From the NCBI RefSeq assembly GCF_964355755.1, contig NC_092673.1, positions 30,447,001-30,511,000 on the forward strand: a DNA stretch of 64,000 bases, given 5' to 3'. This DNA is from Antedon mediterranea (lineage: Eukaryota > Echinodermata > Crinoidea > Comatulida > Antedonidae). Made by a program: the position numbers and the translations under genes. The notes under the pieces were generated by a model. It had not been told where the DNA came from and made no database searches. It saw only the letters and a list, made by a program, of their open reading frames with translations. Positions 58,817 to 64,000 of this stretch are shown piece by piece (within the stretch, counting starts at the first letter, position 1; the number at the start of each line of letters is the position of its first letter).

Positions 58817-60690
58817 ATAATAATAATAATAATAACAGGATTTTTATAGCGCACATACCACTTAAGAGTGCTCAAACAAGGCGCATTCAAAAAATAAAAA
58901 AAAATTATACAAATGCCTGACAAATAAAATGCAATTTCTTTGGAGGGTCCCCATCCGTTCTCGTTCTGTCGCGGTCCCGGACGCGATTTTTTTTTTCGTA
59001 CATAAGTTGGGGACCCCTCATGAAACGTCACAAAATAAACATGAATAATTCATCAGTTAAATTTGTTGTTTCGTGTGCACCCAAGCGTATAGCAACAAGA
59101 AGTGATTACACAACTGCGATACGATACTTTCTACAGTAGGCCTAGGATTCTAAGTCAATTCACGTGATTGCCTTCGCGCACTCTTCTTCACACAAAATGT
59201 GTCGAGTCGAGGCTAATCGACAGCTAGGCAAGACATTAAACTAAGTAGTAATTCATTGGACATTGCCCAAAGAAAGCTTAGACCCACAAGAATAAAGAAT
59301 GTGTATAATTTGTGTACTGTATTTTTTTAATTCTGCTATTTTATTATCAAACAATATGCATGTACTCAAAGGAACTTTAAAAATGCGCGTACACATGAGA
59401 TGGGAAGATTTGACCCACGAGAATAAAAAATGTATTTTTGTGTAATGTTTATTGTTTAATTTTGCTGACTTATTACTCTGATTGTGTCATACCAAAGATA
59501 GTGTAACTATCTTTGGTCATACCTAACACACACACGTCACACACACCCACACAGCTACTACTAGAATAGACATGGGTTTAGAGACTAATAATTAGGCCTA
59601 ATAGTATTAATAGAAACTATAATTTTAACACGTAATTCTTTAGTAATAAATTATATTAAAAGCACCATAAACTAAAGGCTAATTATTTCAACAATCCACA
59701 CAAAACGCCGCTATTCTTCTATGAAATCGCACGCCGCAACAACAGCGGAGATAGGAGGCCTAGAATCGTACCGCACTTGTGTAATCACTTCTTGTTGCTA
59801 TACGCTTGGGTGCACACGGAACAAGAAAATTTAACTGATGAATTATTCATGTTTATTTTGTGACGTTTCATGAGGGGGTCCCCAACTTATGTACGAAAAA
59901 AAAAATCGCGTCCCGGACCCCTACCTAGGTGACCAAACAAAGGAGCAGGATAGACATTTGCCTTGCCACAGACGTCCGGGTGCTCAGAGACAACAACCAA
60001 GACAGAGGCACCCCAAAGATAATGCTGGTCAGGAAAAAATATACTATACAATTCTAGAACTTTAAGAAACCTCATGATTTCCATATGCCTTAATGAATAA
60101 ATGTGTTTTGCAAAATCTGATAGAGCTCGGCAGAGCATTCCATAGACGAGGAGCTGAAAGCTCTGTCTCCCCCATGAGTGGTGAGACTTAGGTTGATGTA
60201 GAAGCAGCGTATCACTAGAACGCAGATTCCGTCTGGGAACATACAGCCTAAGCATGTCAGAAATATATTCAGGAGCCATGCCATTAATAGACTTAAAAAC
60301 AAAGAGTAACATTTTAAAAACAATGCGGTACCTTACAGGAAGCCAATGCAAAGTTTCCAAGGTATTTGATATGTGTGCATATCTTGGTAGTTTTTTTAAC
60401 AACTCGTGCCGCTGTATTTTGAATCAGCTGAAGCCTGTGGAGTTGTGTTTGTGGTAGCCCATATAGCAATGAGTTTCCCATATCCAGTCGTGAAGTGACA
60501 AAAGCATGAACAAGTTGTTTAGCTGCTGCCTCATTAATAAATATTCGAATCCTTCGGATGTTTCGTAAGTGAAAAGACGACGTAGAACTAGTTTTTGAGA
60601 TATGAGAAATCATAGTCATACCCGCATCCATTTCAACCCCTAGATTTCTAACCTGCCTAGCCGGGTCTATTTGGGTTTCACCAATGTAAA
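58817..60690 (-). mobile_element. L2/CR1-type LINE 3' fragment, degenerate, split by a TIR element
   Basis: Minus-strand RT C-terminal coding in shifted frames: VRNLGVEMDAGM, NIRRIRIFINEAAAKQLVHA, TSRLDMGNSLLYGLPQTQL, TLHWLPVRYRIVFKMLLF, APEYISDML and GDRAFSSSSMEC. The 3' UTR ends GCGCTATAAAAATCCTG with a (TTA)n tail at about 58817-58838. It is interrupted at about 58973-59920 by another element. Dead copy, between genes 2 and 3. Confidence 0.8.
58973..59920. mobile_element. Non-coding DNA element with long inverted repeats (about 140 bp)
   Basis: Left arm about 58973-59110 and right arm about 59785-59920 are inverse copies (CGTACATAAGTTGGGGACCC, AACATGAATAATTCATCAGTTAAATTT region, GGGTGCAC, TATAGCAACAAGAAGTGA). 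The interior has no long frame. It is inserted in the LINE 3' UTR; exact ends are uncertain because the terminal GGGACC words are themselves palindromic. Confidence 0.65.
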
Positions 60691-61810
60691 TAAAACTTGT
60701 AATAAGTAAGTAATAAGCCTACTCGTTAGCAGTGTCAACCGACATTTTCAATAGAAAGCAAGACATGGGGATTAGATTTTAGATTAAAAACAATTAATGA
60801 TGCAGGCCTACGATTACGATATATGGTACCAGTTACAACCTGTAGGCGGATTTGAACTGGGCCGGCGGGGGATTTCAGTAGCCTTTTATTTTCACCATAT
60901 TTCAAAATACGGGATCTTCCATTAATGTTGTATTTATCGTTCAACGAAAGCAAGCTGGTCAAGACTAGTTCATATTTCTACTGAAGGCAGTGATGCAAAA
61001 CAATGGTTTTTCATAATGCACATGTGTGATTTCCATATTAAAATGAGCTTCATTATGACGACCGTGAGTTATTATCACAAAGTTCTCGGTAAAACGTGTA
61101 AGTGTAATTTTAACTTATATTTAAGGTTATATGTACGTTATTTATATTCGTTTTCCATAAACGAGAAAATGGCAACTTTATCGTCCTCAAAAAGTTAAGA
61201 CGACGGAATTTCAGGCTAAGCTCCGCCCAATTTGTTAAAGATTATTCATGAGCACCGTCCTGTGGCTTCCCGTCCCGTCCCTATTACAAAAACACATAAT
61301 AACATGCAGATGAAGTCAATTTTTCAGTGTATAGGCAAATTTAATTCCACATTCAATAAAATGGATTTATATATTCAAACAATTCAATAACATGTAGATG
61401 TATAAAGTTTAGTTCCAATTATAATTTATTTTAGTTGAGTATAGAAAAATTGTAAATTGTAATTGTATAACTTATAATACTGCATACAATTTGTAACCAT
61501 ATACATTATAATAATTCACTTTATTTTCCGGTAGTACTTGCAAGACAACTTACATAAAATTATTTGATTTGATTTATTTATTATACCATACAAATACAGA
61601 TGAAACAAAAAACGAAATCATTTTTGTATTACCACCTTAAAAACGTCAAATTTGAGAGATGTTAATGTCTTTTAAAAGAAAGATGCCTATTAAGAGTATA
61701 AGATTGAATTTGATTTATACCAAACCTCCTTTATCTATAAATAACATGGAAGATGTCTCTCTTCTCTGATAACTAATGACATACAATGTTGAATGTTTAA
61801 GAGTATTACT

Positions 61811-61816
61811 TTTATT
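61811..61816 (-). terminator. Gene 3 poly(A) signal candidate
   Basis: AATAAA on the minus strand (TTAAATAAAAG context) about 60 nt after the gene 3 stop codon. Confidence 0.5.
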
Positions 61817-61872
61817 TAATAAAAAAAGACGCAAAAACTTGTGTTTTTTTGCTTGTTTTTCTGGTGAAGTTC

Positions 61873-63258
61873 TTAAGCAGCACATCCTTCGTTCTTCAGA
61901 GTATTTTTAAACTTGTTAAATTCTTTAGCACGTGCTTTGTTGTCTGCTTTCTTGGGCCATTTCTCAAGATAGGAAGTGGTATCAAGCAAATACTTGTATC
62001 TGGAAAAAGTAAAATACGTTAAATTTTAACGAATAACTTACATAGGAACTGTACCAAAACTGTTTTTTTTTTCTTTTTTTGCCGATTTCAGCGATCTAAC
62101 ACAATTTATTTCAGAATTTTAATTTAACTTACTTGGTAAAGTTGCCATCTTTGTAGGGAATACCATCTTTACCCATTATCAGATACTTGTGACCAAGTTC
62201 AAAAACGTCACAGCCTGCGCACGAACTCTTTATAATGAAATTACGAGGGGATCCTTCGTCATCGCCTACCTCCTCAAATTGATCTCTTCCTGCAATAAAT
62301 CGATATAATCGATATAATAATGAAATGTAGTAAGTAGAACTGGTATTATATAAATCAAAATTTAGATATAATTAATTAATAATTAATTTTAATTAATATA
62401 ATTAAGCTGAGTCTTTGATTACAAAGAGGTAGATTACGTAGCCGACTCAAGTTTCTATACAAAAATAGTGTTCGTATCGCAAATTCTGTACACAGTAAAC
62501 GTACATATACATCACATGTGGTCATACCTGTATTGTACAAGCCTAACCGAAGAATCACTAACTTAAACATTTTTAAAAATATAATAACCCGTAGGAAAGG
62601 TTGCCTATAACCTATAAACCTGACAAACTGTGTATGTATAATATCTACTAATCTATCTAATGTTAGGATATTATCTATGTAAATACCTTTCTTCATTCGT
62701 GTGCTAACCGTCGCTGTAAGAGTGATAAATCCATTGCTAACTTCAACAGCCTGAGCAACAGCCTCGAACACTGGTGATAAATAAAATAAATGTAATTTAG
62801 CAAGAAGAACAAGTGGTGTTTAAATTGGACTTTGTGACAAAGCTTATATATAATTGTTATAATTGCTATATATGACTTTATTCATCTTTTAATTACGTTT
62901 CAAAACGATTTTTAAAGTAAAGAGTGTGGAGAAAAGTATAAGGTGCCGAAAATGCTTGTTTTTCAGTGCTTCTATTTGAAAGCGAAATAGCTGTTTAAGA
63001 GCCATCGTTGATAGTGTCTGTGCTGAAAAAAGAAGTAGGCCTATCACGGACGTACTGTAAGTGTACATGATGCTGTTAACTGTTCTTAATTTAATTTACC
63101 TGACTTGACCTTTAATCCCTCCCCTTAATTATCTCTCAAATCGAAATAACCAGTTTTACCATAATCGATTCCGCTCTGTGGGCCACAAGCTAGCTCGTGA
63201 TACAGCTCGTTATACGTTTTCAGGTCTTCTCCAGCTCTTCCACAAATTGGACAAGGAC
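61873..63258 (-). CDS. Gene 3: C3-like paralogue, last four exons only (cut by window edge)
   Basis: Four exons of a third C3-like gene, in order 63160-63258, 62687-62770, 62133-62289 and 61873-61999 (stop TAA 61873-61875). They encode the C345C region: CPICGRAGEDLKTYNELYHELACGPQ with IDYG, then VFEAVAQAVEVSNGF, then [17 protein letters not shown], and finally DTTSYLEKWP...KNEGCAA. Phases agree (1,1,2). The body of the gene is beyond position 64000, so its thioester and anaphylatoxin state cannot be read. Sequence at the 62133-62289 exon is closer to gene 2 than to gene 1. A LINE reverse transcriptase lies in the next intron upstream. Confidence 0.87.
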
Positions 63259-63461
63259 CTATAATTATAATGAGATAAGGACATATTGATAATAATCATA
63301 ACAATTACAATAATATTATATCGCTAAATTTTATAGAAAATAATATAATTAAAAAAATACAACTCGTGTTTGAAATAATTATTATGTCGAGATTATAGCT
63401 TTGCAACATATACATTTAGAAAGCATTGTGTGTAAGCGTTAGTCCGATTGATTTACTCTCC

Positions 63462-64000
63462 TTATTCAGACTTGAGTTGGTTTTTCATATCTGCAACTGA
63501 TGTTGAAATCAATGCCACGTCATCCGCAAAACGGAGGTTTGTAAGCATTTCTCCATCAATAGTTATACCTCTATTAAGCTGAGCCTTTTTGAATACTTCT
63601 TCGATGGTTGCTGTGAATATCTTTGGGGACAGAGTATCACCTTGTCGTACCCCCCTCTGTATATGAACCTCTCTTGATATATCATTATCAATATGGATTC
63701 TGGCTATTGCATCAGTGTAGATATCTTCTATGATTCTGACGTAACCTTCATCAACATTTATTTTTCGGAGCGCCTCAAACATATCCAAATGATCAATAGA
63801 ATCGAATGCCTTTTGGTAATCCACAAAGCCAAGACAGAGTTTGAGTTGGTATTCACTTGCCTTTTCAATTAGCTGGTTTATTGCTTGTAGATGATCTATT
63901 GTCGAGTACCCTGCTCTGAAACCTGCTTGTTCTGTAGGTTGGTTGTTGTCTAAAACATCTCTTATTCTGTTATGGATTATTTTAGTGAAGATTTTGTACA
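63462..64000 (-). pseudogene. LINE reverse transcriptase fragment, open to window edge
   Basis: An uninterrupted minus-strand frame from the right edge to a stop at 63462. It carries non-LTR RT motifs in order: IHNRIRDVL, EQAGFRAGYSTIDHL, GFVDYQKAFDSI, RGVRQGDTLSP and the catalytic FADD (LRFADDVALIS). The stop falls soon after FADD (SVADMKNQLKSE), short of thumb and C-terminal regions, so this is a 3'-truncated or mutated copy. The 5' part lies outside the window. It is in an intron of gene 3, same strand. Confidence 0.8.

Overview
This is an intron-rich eukaryotic window with no operons. It contains three tandem complement C3-like genes (thioester-protein / alpha-2-macroglobulin family), all on the minus strand, plus a dense load of transposable elements. 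The C3 architecture (MG domains, poly-Arg processing site, anaphylatoxin, thioester domain, CUB, C345C tail), the Gmr1-type Ty3/gypsy element (a group known from deuterostomes) and the frequent TAGGCCTA words suggest an invertebrate deuterostome, most likely an echinoderm. The species cannot be fixed from the sequence.

Layout. Gene 1 (968-33108) was assembled by eye into 35 exons whose phases all agree; they give an uninterrupted 1698-residue product with six anaphylatoxin cysteines, a GCGEQ thioester and the matching His. Gene 2 (36475-57759) was assembled into 36 exons and gives an uninterrupted 1612-residue product. It has GDGET in place of GCGEQ, Tyr at the catalytic His position, and no anaphylatoxin exon. 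Gene 3 is present only as its last four exons (61873-63258); the rest lies past the right edge. Genes 1 and 2 share promoter and 5'UTR sequence and are very similar in exons 4 and 8, but differ strongly in the thioester domain. They look like one working C3-like opsonin/anaphylatoxin precursor beside a non-covalent, C3a-less derivative.

Mobile DNA. Intron 8 of gene 1 (about 12.2 kb) holds nested insertions. A hAT-like element (18576-29576, 8-bp duplication) contains a twin-primed LINE fragment (19491-19947, 11-bp duplication). It also contains an apparently intact Gmr1-like LTR retrotransposon (20198-29478, 5-bp duplication), whose 5' LTR is split by a non-autonomous Helitron (21153-22710). 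A second Helitron copy lies near the 3' end of gene 1 (2799-4323). Other elements are an L2/CR1-type LINE fragment between genes 2 and 3, a LINE reverse transcriptase at the right edge, several MITE families, tRNA-derived SINEs, a palindromic array carrying four tRNA-like units (37328-38880), and a 14-bp minisatellite of about 47 units that abuts a splice acceptor of gene 2.

All gene models come from reading splice sites, phases and family motifs by eye. No alignment, search or transcript evidence was available.
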